Positions 1 through 10,300 of a stretch of DNA of 43,137 bases are shown piece by piece. The DNA comes from Candidatus Azophilus lithoversatilis. Lineage in GTDB: Bacteria; Pseudomonadota; Gammaproteobacteria; Pseudomonadales; Azotimanducaceae. Position 1 is the first letter of the stretch; each line of letters begins with the position of its first letter. A model generated the notes under the pieces. That model ran no database searches and was not told the origin of the DNA. It worked only from the letters and a program-made list of their open reading frames with translations. The stretch is from the NCBI GenBank assembly GCA_028278675.1, contig JAQAJJ010000026.1, positions 1 through 43,137 on the forward strand. Direction: 5' to 3'. Both the position numbers and the translations under genes were made by a program.

Positions 1-90
1 GAAGAGCGGGAGCGATTGCGAAAGCTGGCGCAGCAGCTCGACCCGAAGACGGCCGCGCAGGTTTCCAAGCTCCTCGACCACGGGGATTGA
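1..90 (+). CDS. C-terminal fragment of an unidentified protein
   Basis: Frame 1 is open from the window edge to a TGA at 88-90. The last 29 residues are charged and helical (ending KLLDHGD). Too little is present to name a family. A perfect 14-bp palindrome (ACCCCGATCGGGGT, 173-186) lies downstream and may be part of a terminator, though it has no T-tract. The gap to the next gene shows no other coding signal. Confidence 0.5.
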   Translation, partial: EERERLRKLAQQLDPKTAAQVSKLLDHGD

Positions 91-320
91 ACAGCGCCGG
101 TTGTCCCGGCCAAGGATGCTTCCAAGCGCCCAAGCGCCCCACCGCCGCGGGGTCAACAGGCCCTTGAGCCGAACCCCGATCGGGGTGACCCCTCTGCCTA
201 AGAACATCCCGCCCTTGTCTTGAACCAGCATGGCTTCGTGGAAGTGCGGGCTGGGGCCTAGGACCGCAGCGCGGGATTACGGGTTAACATCCGGCGCTTT
301 TGGGCAGGCGGGAGAATGCC

Positions 321-2228
<1,908 letters not shown>

Positions 2229-2267
2229 GGGCCAAAAACCTCTCTATGGGCTGCGTCCGCAGCGGTG

Positions 2268-2744
2268 TCAGCCCTCGTGCATCTGCGACTGGATGTAGTT
2301 TTCGATGCCGACCTTGCCGATCAGCTCGAGTTGGGTTTCCAGCCAATCCACGTGGTCCTCCTCGGAATCGAGAATGTCCCGGAACAATTGCCTGGATACG
2401 TAGTCACCGATGCTCTCGCAGTAGGCGATGGCGTCGCGCAGCACGGGCATGGCGTCCATTTCCAAAGCCAGGTCGCACTCGAGCATTTCCTGGGTAGCCT
2501 GGCCGACGCGGAGCTTGCCGAGGTCCTGGAGATTGGGCAGCCCCTCCAGAAACAAAATGCGTTCCATCAGGGCGTCGGCATGCTTCATCTCGTCGATGGA
2601 CTCCTCACGCTCCTTTTCCGCCAAGCGGCGGATGCCCCAGTCCTCGTACATCTTGGCATGCAGGAAGTACTGATTGATGGCCGTCAGCTCGTTCTTCAGA
2701 GCCCGGTTGAGGTGGACGATGACGTCCTTTTCGATCGGTTGCAT
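2268..2744 (-). CDS. bfr: bacterioferritin
   Basis: Iron-storage protein forming a 24-mer shell that oxidises Fe(II) and binds haem at dimer interfaces. The 158-aa length equals the family norm. Ferroxidase residues are visible: Glu19 ([12 protein letters not shown]), Glu52 and His55 in [10 protein letters not shown], the Glu of the third helix, and the [12 protein letters not shown] motif. Met53 is the expected haem ligand. Start chosen at ATG 2744, with AGGA six bases upstream; the upstream extension to 2789 has no family similarity. It is divergent from bfd, with an AT-rich intergenic region between them that holds a possible Fur site. The product is expected to be cytoplasmic and unloaded by Bfd. 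Confidence 0.96.
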   Translation of the reverse strand: MQPIEKDVIVHLNRALKNELTAINQYFLHAKMYEDWGIRRLAEKEREESIDEMKHADALMERILFLEGLPNLQDLGKLRVGQATQEMLECDLALEMDAMPVLRDAIAYCESIGDYVSRQLFRDILDSEEDHVDWLETQLELIGKVGIENYIQSQMHEG

Positions 2745-2821
2745 GGCGGTTCCTAGATGGAATTTTCCGCATGATGCGCCTTTCGCCACCCAAAAACAAG
2801 CTTAACTCATTGTTTTATAAA

Positions 2822-2836
2822 TAGAAATTACTTTCA
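2822..2836. promoter_or_regulatory. possible Fur box between bfr and bfd
   Basis: TAGAAATTACTTTCA matches 10 of the 14 defined positions of the 7-1-7 Fur core TGATAATnATTATCA. It lies in the AT-rich gap between two divergent iron-storage genes, a sensible place for iron control. The match is moderate and was judged by eye. Confidence 0.35.
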
Positions 2837-2848
2837 TTCGATAACATG

Positions 2849-2875
2849 AATTGCAACGCGATAACTGTTGCAATT
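2849..2875. promoter_or_regulatory. perfect 9-9-9 inverted repeat upstream of bfd
   Basis: AATTGCAAC and GTTGCAATT are exact inverted arms separated by nine bases, ending 30 bp before the bfd ATG. One further TTGCAA follows at 2874. The symmetry and position suggest a dimeric repressor operator; the regulator is unknown. Confidence 0.45.
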
Positions 2876-2905
2876 GCAAATACCTATCACTTAGACTTAC
2901 GCGCC

Positions 2906-3091
2906 ATGTACGTTTGCCTGTGCAAAGCCATCACCGACTCGGAAATCCGCGAAGCCGCCGAGACCGGCGTGGCGGATGTCGAGCATCTCACCGAAAAGCT
3001 GGGCGTCGGCGGCGGCTGCGGCACTTGCCTGGAAATGGCCGAAGCCATCATCGACGCCTGCCGCGCCAACCGGCTGTCCTACGCCGCCTAA
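2906..3091 (+). CDS. bfd: bacterioferritin-associated ferredoxin
   Basis: Small [2Fe-2S] protein that docks on bacterioferritin and reduces its iron core for release. The 61-aa product has the complete Cys set: Cys4-x-Cys6 and Cys38-x-x-Cys41, in the order MYVCLCKAITDSEI then GGGCGTCLEMA. ATG 2906 is chosen because the family begins MYVC at this point; the reading frame continues upstream to 2846 without similarity. It is divergent from bfr. Codons 8-24 (AITDSEIREAAETGVAD, normal for this family) are the source of the 49-bp inverted copy found in the upstream dehydrogenase gene, so bfd is the donor rather than the recipient. Confidence 0.95.
   Translation: MYVCLCKAITDSEIREAAETGVADVEHLTEKLGVGGGCGTCLEMAEAIIDACRANRLSYAA
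2927..2975 (+). repeat. donor copy of the 49-bp inverted repeat (inside bfd)
   Basis: These codons encode ordinary, conserved Bfd sequence. The exact reverse complement is at 2116-2164. The two arms bracket the whole bfr gene, with 762 bp between them. Confidence 0.95.
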
Positions 3092-3622
3092 CCTGTTCAC
3101 ACTCTCCGGGTTAGCCTCGACTCGCCCATGGCCGGGCCCGTTTTCCCCCGAACCGCGTTGTCGTTCTCTCGCCCGCGAGTCCCTCCCCAGCGGTTAGGAG
3201 ACGGCGCCTCGTCCCGCCCTCGTCTTGGATCGGAGTTGCTTCATGGAACGGGCGCCTGGCGCTTTGCGGCGCGGCGGACCGTGAACGGGGCATGCCCAAC
3301 GGCCACGTAGAACGATTCAAGGCTCTCGCCAAGCATCCTCACCTCCGGACGACACCCATTCACCCAAGAGGTCCGAGAGGCCCTGCAGGCAGTCATCGTG
3401 AACAGGCGTTCCTCCGCGCTCAGTCAGATGATCGCTGCCGACTTCGCAAGCTATCACACCGCCTTCATCGAGGTTGGCCGCTGCGCGTCTGATCCCGCCC
3501 ATCGCTCACTTGCATTGCATTACCTCAGCCGCTCGTTCCGAGCAAACGCCTTGCGGCCGCGGAATGCAGAATCCTGCCGCTCAATCGTTTACCATGCGTG
3601 GGAATCGAGTAGCGAATCCGTC
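3092..3622. other. non-coding stretch with repeat remnants upstream of rseP
   Basis: No gene recognised in 531 bp. The start, directly after the bfd stop, resembles 15471-15530: both begin CCTGTTCAC, followed by a GGGTT(A/G)GC motif and a C-rich CGTTTTCCCC stretch. A segment near 3217-3237 (CCTCGTCTTGGATCGGAG) recurs almost exactly near 40476-40493. The rseP frame stays open back to 3398, but that extension resembles nothing known. This looks like repeat-derived filler where cdsA and dxr would often stand in related genomes. Confidence 0.5.
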
Positions 3623-4948
3623 ATGCTGATCTATCCCCTCGCATTCATCATTACCTTGGGCGTGCTGGTGACCTTCCATGAATTCGGCCACTATATCGTG
3701 GCCCGTTGGTCGGGCGTTCGCATTGTCAAGTTCTCCGTTGGCTTCGGCAGGGCGCTGTGGTCGCGCACCAACCGGCAAGGTACGGAGTTCGCCATCGGCG
3801 CCCTGCCCTTGGGCGGCTACGTGCGCATGCTCGATGAGCGCGATCCCCAACAAACCGAGGCCATCGGCGCTGATGAGGTAAGCTTCAACCGGCTCAGCGT
3901 TTGGTGGCGGCTGGCCATCGCCGCAGCCGGCCCGTTCGCCAATTTCCTGCTCGCCATCCTCATCTACAGCCTGCTGGCGCTGGTCGGAACCCCCAGCCTG
4001 CTGCCGATGGTGGGGCAAGCCGAGGAGCCGAGCCCGGCGGCTGCGGCGGGGCTCGACGAATACCAGCAGATCGTGGCCATTGACGGCCGAGCGGTCAACA
4101 GTTGGCGGGAGGTCGTGATGGCGCTCGCGGAGCGCATCGGCGAGACCGGGCGCATTGGCATCGTCACGCGCACCCCCGGCGCCACGGCCGGGCAACAGGT
4201 GGACGTGCCAGTGGTGGACTGGCTGAAGGACGAAGCAGATCCTGACCTGCTGGACGCCCTGGGCCTGAAGCCGGCTCGCTTGGCCATAATCGGCGAAGTG
4301 CAGGTTGGCGACGCCGCGCAACGCGCCGGGCTCCAGCCCTGGGATCGGGTGCTGTCCATCGACGGCGGGGTCATCGACACTTGGACGCAAATGGTCAAGG
4401 CGGTGCAGGCCTCGCCGGGTAAGCCCATGCGTTGGACCTTCCTGCGCGATGGCGCGGAGCGCGAGGCCATGGTGACGCCAGATCCGCGCCCCGGCAGCGA
4501 GGGCGAGGAAATCGGCTTCGTCGGCATACGGGCACCGGTGGCCACCCTGCGTTACGGGCCGGTGGATGCCTTGCTGCACGGCGTTGAGGAAACCGGGGCC
4601 ATGTCAGCACTGATGCTCGACCACTTGGGCAAGCTGCTGTTCGGGCAGATGTCGGCGCGCAATCTCGGTGGCCCGATCACCATCGCCAAGGTGGCCGGCG
4701 ACTCGGCCGCGGCTGGCTGGCAGGTCTACGTCGGCATGCTGGCGCTGCTGAGCGTCTCCTTAGGCGTCCTGAACCTGCTGCCGATTCCCCTGCTTGACGG
4801 TGGCCACGTGATCTACTGCCTAGCGGAAATCGTCACCCGGCGCCCGGTTTCGGAGCGCATCCAGGCGTTGAGCGGCCAAGTTGGCGTGGTGCTGATCGGC
4901 GGCCTCATGGTGCTGGTCTTCGTCAACGACATTCTGAGGTTCTTCTAG
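3623..4948 (+). CDS. rseP: RIP metalloprotease RseP (site-2 protease)
   Basis: Inner-membrane zinc protease that cuts membrane-embedded anti-sigma factor RseA and residual signal peptides. The 441-aa length is close to E. coli RseP (450). The zinc motif HEFGH is at residues 19-23 in the first membrane segment; two PDZ domains occupy the middle (two copies of a D-x-VxxIDG-type core: EYQQIVAIDG and PWDRVLSIDG); the second active-site motif NLLPIPLLDGGH lies near the C-terminus, between hydrophobic segments. ATG 3623 matches the family N-terminus MLIYPLAF. It overlaps bamA by one base, so the envelope genes are probably co-transcribed. Confidence 0.96.
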   Translation: MLIYPLAFIITLGVLVTFHEFGHYIVARWSGVRIVKFSVGFGRALWSRTNRQGTEFAIGALPLGGYVRMLDERDPQQTEAIGADEVSFNRLSVWWRLAIAAAGPFANFLLAILIYSLLALVGTPSLLPMVGQAEEPSPAAAAGLDEYQQIVAIDGRAVNSWREVVMALAERIGETGRIGIVTRTPGATAGQQVDVPVVDWLKDEADPDLLDALGLKPARLAIIGEVQVGDAAQRAGLQPWDRVLSIDGGVIDTWTQMVKAVQASPGKPMRWTFLRDGAEREAMVTPDPRPGSEGEEIGFVGIRAPVATLRYGPVDALLHGVEETGAMSALMLDHLGKLLFGQMSARNLGGPITIAKVAGDSAAAGWQVYVGMLALLSVSLGVLNLLPIPLLDGGHVIYCLAEIVTRRPVSERIQALSGQVGVVLIGGLMVLVFVNDILRFF

Positions 4949-7329
4949 TGGTGCAAGCCGCTCGGGGAACCAAGCTGCTGGGCGCGTTGGTGTTGGCGGC
5001 GGCACTGGGCTTCGCCGCGCCGATCCTCGCCGATGCCTTCACCATCTCCGACATCCGCCTGCAAGGGCTGCAGCGGGTCTCCGCCGGCACGGTGTTCAAT
5101 GCGCTGCCGGTCAACGTCGGCGACCGGGTCGATGAAGTGGCCATCCGCCAGTTGATCCGACTGCTGTTCGCCTCCGGCTACTTCGATGACATCCGCATGG
5201 CTCGGGACGGCGGCGTGCTGGTGGTGACCGTGGTGGAGCGGCCCGCCATCGAGTCCATTGAGATCGAGGGCAACAAGGCCATCAAGACCGATGCGCTGCT
5301 GGAGGGGCTGACCCAACAGGGTTTGAGCGAAGGCGAGATATTCAAGCAGGCGACCCTGGAGCGGGTCGGTTTGGAGCTTGAGCGCCAATACGTCGCCCAA
5401 GGCCGCTACGGGGCGGCCATAGACACCCAAGTGGAGGAGTTGGCCCGCAATCGGGTATCCATCCGCATCGACATCGAGGAAGGCAAGACCTCGGGCATCC
5501 GCCACATCAACATCGTCGGTGCCAGTGCCTTTTCCGAGGATGAGTTGCTTGACGTGATGGAGCTTCAGCATCCAACGCTGTTCTCGTTCTTTCGCAACAA
5601 CGACAAGTACAGCCGCGAGAAGCTCTCCGGCGATCTCGAAAAGCTGGAGTCGCACTACAAGGACCGGGGTTTCGTCGAGTTCGACATCAATTCGACCCAA
5701 GTGAGCATCACCCCGGATCGGCGCCAAGTCTATGTCTCCATGAACGTGGAGGAAGGCAACAAGTACGTGGTCGATGAGGTCAATCTGCTCGGCCAACTCA
5801 ACGACGTGAAGCCGGAGGATCTGCGGCGGCTGTTTCTGGTCGCCCCCGGCCAAGTGTTCTCCCAACAGCTATTGACGGCCACCGAGGACCGCTTGGAAGC
5901 GGCGCTCGGCAACGCTGGCTACACCTTCGCGTCCGCCTCCGGAGTGCCCTTGGTTGATGAGGAGACCGGCGACGTAGATGTGGACTTCATGATCGACGCG
6001 GGCAAGCGGGCCTATGTGCGCCGCATCAGCTTCGCCGGCAACCGAGTCACCCAGGATGAAGTGATGCGCCGCGAAATGCGCCAGATGGAGGGCGGTTGGG
6101 CGTCCACGGCGCAGATCGACCTCTCGAAGGTGCGGCTGGAGCGTCTGGGCTACTTCCGGGACGTGAATGTGGAAACTCCCCCGGTACCGGGCACTGACGA
6201 CCAAGTGGACGTGGCCTTCGACGTGGAGGAGCAACCCTCCGGCAGCATTTCCGCAACCCTCGGCTATAGTCAAGGCTGGGGCTTGGTGCTTGGCGGCAAC
6301 TATCAGGAGAACAACGTGCTCGGCACCGGCAACAGCCTCGGTGTCGGCCTGTCGTTCTCCAGCTACCAAAAGTCAGCGAGCTTCAACTATTTCAACCCCT
6401 ACTACACCCTCGACGGCATCAGCCGCGGCTACAACGCCTACTTCCGTCGCCTGGACTTCGACGAGCGCAACATCGCCCGCTACAGCACCGACGCCGTGGG
6501 GTTGGGCATCACCTTCGGCTTCCCCATCGGCGAGACCCAACGGATCAACTTCGGCGGCACCATAGAGCAAACCAAGCTGACGGAAGGCCGTTTCCCCGCC
6601 TTGGAGATCACCGAATTCCTGGAGAAGAACGGCGACGACTTCCTGAACTTGAAGCTCAATCTCGCTTGGCAGGGTTCGACCCTGAATCGGGGCCTGTTCC
6701 CGACGCGGGGGCGTTCCCAAACGTTCGGTCTGCAGGCCTCCGTCCCCGGCAGCGACTTGCAGTTCTGGAAGCTGACCTACCGGGGTGAGCAGTACTTCCC
6801 CTTCATCGGCGACATGGCGCTGCGTTTCCGCACCGAAGTGGGCTACGGCAACGGCTACGGGAAAACCAACGGCCTGCCGTTCTACGAGCATTTCTTCGCT
6901 GGCGGCTTCGGCTCCATCCGCGGCTTCGAGCAATCGACCTTGGGTCCAAGAACCACCAATCCATCAACCGACATCGATGGAAACGCGCTGCCGTCGGGCT
7001 ATCTGCGTGACCGCGGCGACCCCTTTGGCGGCAATTTGCTGGTGGAGGCCTCAGCGGAGATCATCTTTTCCCTGCCCTTCGTGGAGGACAACCGGCAGTT
7101 CCGCTCCGTGATGTTTGTCGATGCGGGCAACGTGTTCAACACCAACTGTCCGGACTCGAGCGTCAACTGCTTCGACTTCGGCTTGGACGAGTTCCGCTAC
7201 TCGGTGGGCTTGGGCATCACCTGGCTGACCGGCATGGGACCGATGACCTTCGGCATCGCCAAGCCCTTCAACACCAAGGACTTCGACGAGGAGGAGCGCT
7301 TTCAGTTCGAGCTGGGCCGCACGTTCTAG
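4948..7329 (+). CDS. bamA: outer membrane protein assembly factor BamA
   Basis: Central beta-barrel insertase of the BAM complex. 793 aa: signal peptide to about residue 28 (ending ILADA), five POTRA domains to roughly residue 420 (first begins FTISDIRLQGLQR; last begins RRISFAGNRVTQDEV), then a 16-strand barrel. The loop-6 motif is present as SIRGFEQ, and the protein ends in Phe (ELGRTF), as a barrel signal should. Start is GTG 4948, sharing its G with the rseP stop; GTG 4951 is equally possible. The usual followers skp, lpxD and fabZ are absent; xseA comes next after 7 bp. The partner bamB is elsewhere in the window (19.4-20.8 kb). Confidence 0.97.
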   Translation: MVQAARGTKLLGALVLAAALGFAAPILADAFTISDIRLQGLQRVSAGTVFNALPVNVGDRVDEVAIRQLIRLLFASGYFDDIRMARDGGVLVVTVVERPAIESIEIEGNKAIKTDALLEGLTQQGLSEGEIFKQATLERVGLELERQYVAQGRYGAAIDTQVEELARNRVSIRIDIEEGKTSGIRHINIVGASAFSEDELLDVMELQHPTLFSFFRNNDKYSREKLSGDLEKLESHYKDRGFVEFDINSTQVSITPDRRQVYVSMNVEEGNKYVVDEVNLLGQLNDVKPEDLRRLFLVAPGQVFSQQLLTATEDRLEAALGNAGYTFASASGVPLVDEETGDVDVDFMIDAGKRAYVRRISFAGNRVTQDEVMRREMRQMEGGWASTAQIDLSKVRLERLGYFRDVNVETPPVPGTDDQVDVAFDVEEQPSGSISATLGYSQGWGLVLGGNYQENNVLGTGNSLGVGLSFSSYQKSASFNYFNPYYTLDGISRGYNAYFRRLDFDERNIARYSTDAVGLGITFGFPIGETQRINFGGTIEQTKLTEGRFPALEITEFLEKNGDDFLNLKLNLAWQGSTLNRGLFPTRGRSQTFGLQASVPGSDLQFWKLTYRGEQYFPFIGDMALRFRTEVGYGNGYGKTNGLPFYEHFFAGGFGSIRGFEQSTLGPRTTNPSTDIDGNALPSGYLRDRGDPFGGNLLVEASAEIIFSLPFVEDNRQFRSVMFVDAGNVFNTNCPDSSVNCFDFGLDEFRYSVGLGITWLTGMGPMTFGIAKPFNTKDFDEEERFQFELGRTF

Positions 7330-7336
7330 GCGTTTC

Positions 7337-8719
7337 GTGACCGAACCCACCGTACTGACGGTCAGCGACCTCAACCAAAGCGCCCGGCGGCTGCTTGAGG
7401 AGCGCTTCAACCTCGTCTGGATTCGTGGCGAAATTTCCAACTTCGCCCGGCCTCGCTCCGGCCACTGGTACTTCACCCTGAAGGACGAAGCGGCCCAGGT
7501 GCGCTGCGCGATGTTCGTCAATCGCAACCGCCTTTGCCGGCTGCAACCCGGCGGCGGTGGCGAGGTGCTGCTGCGCGGGCGGGTGAGCCTGTATGAAAAC
7601 CGGGGTGAATTCCAGGTCATCGTCGAGCACATGGAAGCGGCCGGGGAAGGCGCCTTGCGCGCCGCCTATGAGGCGCTCAAAGCCCGCCTCGCCGCCGAGG
7701 GCCTCTTTGCCGACGAGCGCAAGTGCGCCCTGCCGCGCTATCCGCGTCATCTGGCCGTGGTCTCCTCGCCTTCGGGCGCAGCCCTTCGGGATGTGCTGAG
7801 CGTTATTCGGCGCCGCTTTCCGATGCTCGGGGTCACCCTCCTGCCGGTCTCCGTCCAAGGGGCGGAAGCCGAGCCGCAGATCCTAGATGCCCTGCACCGG
7901 GCGCCTGCCCTGGCGCCCGACCTGATCCTGCTGACCCGCGGCGGCGGCAGCCTAGAGGACTTGTTCACCTTCAATTCCGAGGCGGTGGCCCGTGCCATCG
8001 CCCGTTGCCCGTTGCCCACCGTGTCGGCCATCGGCCATGAAACCGACTTCACCATCGCCGACTTCGCAGCCGATCTTCGGGCACCCACTCCGTCGGCGGC
8101 GGCGGAGATGATCACCCCGGACGCCAACGCCCTGAACCAAGAGCTCGGCCGCTGGCGGCAGCGCCTGATGGCCTCCTCAACCAACCGGCTGGAATTGCTC
8201 CGCCACCGGCATGCGGCCTTGCGGTCGCGGCTGGTCAACCCCCGCGACCGTCTGCTGCAACTAATGCAGCGGGCCGACGATCTTGAGACGCGCCTGCGCC
8301 TCAGCTTGGGGAACGGCTTGGAACGCGCCGAGGCCCGCTTCGCCATCCTGCAGCGGGGCCTGAAACGGCAACGTCCCGAACCGCGCATCGCCGCTCTGAC
8401 CGCCGCGCTGACCGCTTTGCGCGATCGCGCCGAACAGCGCACGGAGGCCCAACTCGCGCAGCGCGGGGAACGACTTCGGGCCTTGGCCCGCACCCTTGAG
8501 GCGATCAGTCCGCTGCAGGTGCTGACGCGGGGATTCGCCATCGTCACCGGCGAAGGCGCCGGCGCGGGCCCAGCGGGTGCGATCACCGAAGCCGCGCAGG
8601 CGGCGCCCGGTGACGGCATCCAAGTCAACTTTCACGACGGTGCGCTCAGCGCCCGTGTCGAGCGACGAGCGCCACTGCCAGAACAATGGCGCACCTTGAA
8701 CGACAGCAAAGCAAAATAG
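7337..8719 (+). CDS. xseA: exodeoxyribonuclease VII large subunit
   Basis: Catalytic subunit of the single-strand-specific exonuclease VII, which makes acid-soluble oligonucleotides during repair. 460 aa. An N-terminal OB-fold (about residues 10-105; FNLVWIRGEISNF, SGHWYFTLKD) is followed by the Exonuc_VII_L domain, with the conserved VVSSPSGAALRDV, RGGGSLEDLFTFNSE and AIGHETDFTIADFAADLRAPTPSAAAE segments; then a long charged coiled coil and the closing LTRGFAIV motif. GTG start is 7 bp after bamA. xseB is not visible in the window. Confidence 0.96.
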   Translation: MTEPTVLTVSDLNQSARRLLEERFNLVWIRGEISNFARPRSGHWYFTLKDEAAQVRCAMFVNRNRLCRLQPGGGGEVLLRGRVSLYENRGEFQVIVEHMEAAGEGALRAAYEALKARLAAEGLFADERKCALPRYPRHLAVVSSPSGAALRDVLSVIRRRFPMLGVTLLPVSVQGAEAEPQILDALHRAPALAPDLILLTRGGGSLEDLFTFNSEAVARAIARCPLPTVSAIGHETDFTIADFAADLRAPTPSAAAEMITPDANALNQELGRWRQRLMASSTNRLELLRHRHAALRSRLVNPRDRLLQLMQRADDLETRLRLSLGNGLERAEARFAILQRGLKRQRPEPRIAALTAALTALRDRAEQRTEAQLAQRGERLRALARTLEAISPLQVLTRGFAIVTGEGAGAGPAGAITEAAQAAPGDGIQVNFHDGALSARVERRAPLPEQWRTLNDSKAK

Positions 8720-8728
8720 GCGTGCACC

Positions 8729-8880
8729 GTGACCATTGAGGAAGTCCGCACTGACATGACCGAGAAGGCCAGCCCGACCGGATCAGCACGGCGGATTGTG
8801 ACGAGGCGATCATTTTCATCCGCTGGCTGCTCGCTGACGAGATGCCGGAGACGCCGACCGCCGAACAGCTCACTTGGTGA
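8729..8880 (+). pseudogene. short frameshifted remnant after xseA
   Basis: GTG 8729 opens a frame beginning MTIEEVRTDMTEK. A different frame, open from 8755 to the TGA at 8878-8880, encodes an acidic, protein-like segment containing DEAIIFIRWLLADEMPETP but has no start codon. Joining the two needs one frameshift near 8785-8790. The family is not recognised. It may equally be non-coding sequence. Confidence 0.25.
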
Positions 8881-8895
8881 CGGCGGGCCGAGCGC

Positions 8896-9654
8896 TCACC
8901 ACACCTTTGGAATCAGCGCTGCCCGTCCCTTGGGGAAGTCGGCAAAGCTCTCCCGATACTGGTTCCGACGCCAGACCGCCCGGGGGGCGAGGTTGGCAAC
9001 GGTCCAAATAGCGAAGGCCAAGCCCGGAAACGACCAAGTCAGCAGCGCGAACCCGAACCACTCAAGAATCTCGCCCGCCAGATTGGGGCAAGCCATGTAT
9101 TCGAAGGCTCCGCCCCGGGGCAACACGCGCTGCCCCGGACTCGCTTTGCGCAGTCGCAGCAACCGATAGTCCGCCCACACATTGAGCGCCGCTCCCGCGA
9201 ACATCACCGCCAGCCCGGCCACGAACCTCGGATCGGACAGCCAGGATTCACCATAGTCGGCCACGTAACCCATGAACCAGCCGATCAGGCCACCGGTGAC
9301 CCCGTTGAAGAAAAGCGCCATCGCGACCATTGTGAACGGCACCGTGGTGCCCTTATTGGGGACTAACCAAGGCCAGACAAGGGTGCGGTGACCATAGTGG
9401 GCCAGCCAGAGGACGACCACCACGTTGCCGACGAGATGGAAATTGCCGCTCGATGCATAGATCAGCGGAAATGTGGCAAGCGCCGGCAGCTCGACGATGA
9501 ACCAAGCAAGCCTGATTTCCACCCGCATGCCAAAACCCCGCCCGCCGATGCGCCCGACCGGATCCCAACCAGCCATCAACACGATGAAGGCCGGAGGGGC
9601 CAGCGCAATCCAGATCCAAGTGGCGAGATTCAGGGAAGGCAATAAATCGTTCAT
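8896..9654 (-). CDS. steroid 5-alpha-reductase-like membrane enzyme (3-oxo-5-alpha-steroid 4-dehydrogenase family)
   Basis: Predicted NADPH-dependent polytopic reductase of a delta-4-3-oxo-steroid or similar enoyl lipid. 252 aa with six or seven hydrophobic segments. The C-terminal block follows the family pattern: LPRGGAFEYMACPN, GEILEWFGFALLTWS, and the Arg-rich ending with FPKGRAALIPKVW. The region GHRTLVWPWL in the middle also fits this superfamily. ATG 9654 gives the normal length; the frame continues upstream but without similarity. It stands alone between xseA and a dead regulator. The bacterial substrate is unknown, and a related methyltransferase fold (isoprenylcysteine methyltransferase-like) is the main alternative. 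Confidence 0.8.
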   Translation of the reverse strand: MNDLLPSLNLATWIWIALAPPAFIVLMAGWDPVGRIGGRGFGMRVEIRLAWFIVELPALATFPLIYASSGNFHLVGNVVVVLWLAHYGHRTLVWPWLVPNKGTTVPFTMVAMALFFNGVTGGLIGWFMGYVADYGESWLSDPRFVAGLAVMFAGAALNVWADYRLLRLRKASPGQRVLPRGGAFEYMACPNLAGEILEWFGFALLTWSFPGLAFAIWTVANLAPRAVWRRNQYRESFADFPKGRAALIPKVW

Positions 9655-9766
9655 GGGCAAAATTCTATTCCAATAGGTAGCAAGACAGGAGCTTCCTTTT
9701 TCTGGCAGGCTGATTCCGGACCAGCGAACCCAGTATCGTGCGCACTCAGGACTCACTATCGCCGCG

Positions 9767-10120
9767 GTCCGACTTCTCGGGCAGCGGATCCGAATTGCCC
9801 GAAAGAGGAGGCGTTGGTCCGAACGCCAACTGGCGGAACGTGCGGGCGTGGCGCGAGCAACAGGGCAAAAAATCGAGCGGGGCGACTTGGGAAGCTGAAT
9901 CGGCCGCGTGTTCGAATTGGCCGCGCTGGTCGGCGTGCCGTTGTTTGAACCCGATGCCGACCGCATCCGTCGGCACTTGGCGCAAGGGGAGGACATCCTC
10001 TCGCTGTTGCCTAAGCACACGCATCCCGAGCGGCAGTTCCTAAATCCGTATGCCTTTGAGCGGATCAGCGCCCAGCCGCTGGGTTGCGGTCGCTCGCCAA
10101 CGAGACGCGTGAATCGCTAG
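9767..10120 (+). pseudogene. XRE/HipB-like helix-turn-helix regulator with an in-frame stop
   Basis: One frame reads through a recognisable HTH: RLLGQRIRIARKRRRWSE, then QLAERAGVARATGQKIERGD, a TGA at 9896-9898, then IGRVFELAALVGVPLFEPDA and on to TAG 10118-10120. Related regulators have Cys-Glu or similar at the stop position, so the TGA looks like a nonsense change. No normal start codon lies just upstream. There is no hipA-like toxin beside it. The residues around the HTH remain well conserved, so the inactivation appears recent. Confidence 0.7.
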
Positions 10121-10300
10121 CGTAGCCTTGGGCATGGAGCCCGGGCATCTTGCGTCGCCTTGGACCAAGGTGGTTCCGCGGGAAAGTTGGACGCTCGCTC
10201 CACGCCATCGGCCTCTCGCTGGCGCCGATCGAATTCACTGCCAATCCGACGGCAAATCACCTACATTGCCAAAACTGCGGCAGGTTGAGGCGGGAGCGCC

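Noticed and set aside
3398-3622. N-terminal extension of RseP by 75 codons
   Set aside because: The first zinc-site helix must be close to the N-terminus; the extension is hydrophilic, lacks similarity and overlaps repeat-derived sequence.
9767-10120. TGA in the XRE-like regulator as a second selenocysteine codon
   Set aside because: The stop is not at a Cys or redox position in this family, and no start codon is visible, so a pseudogene is the simpler reading.
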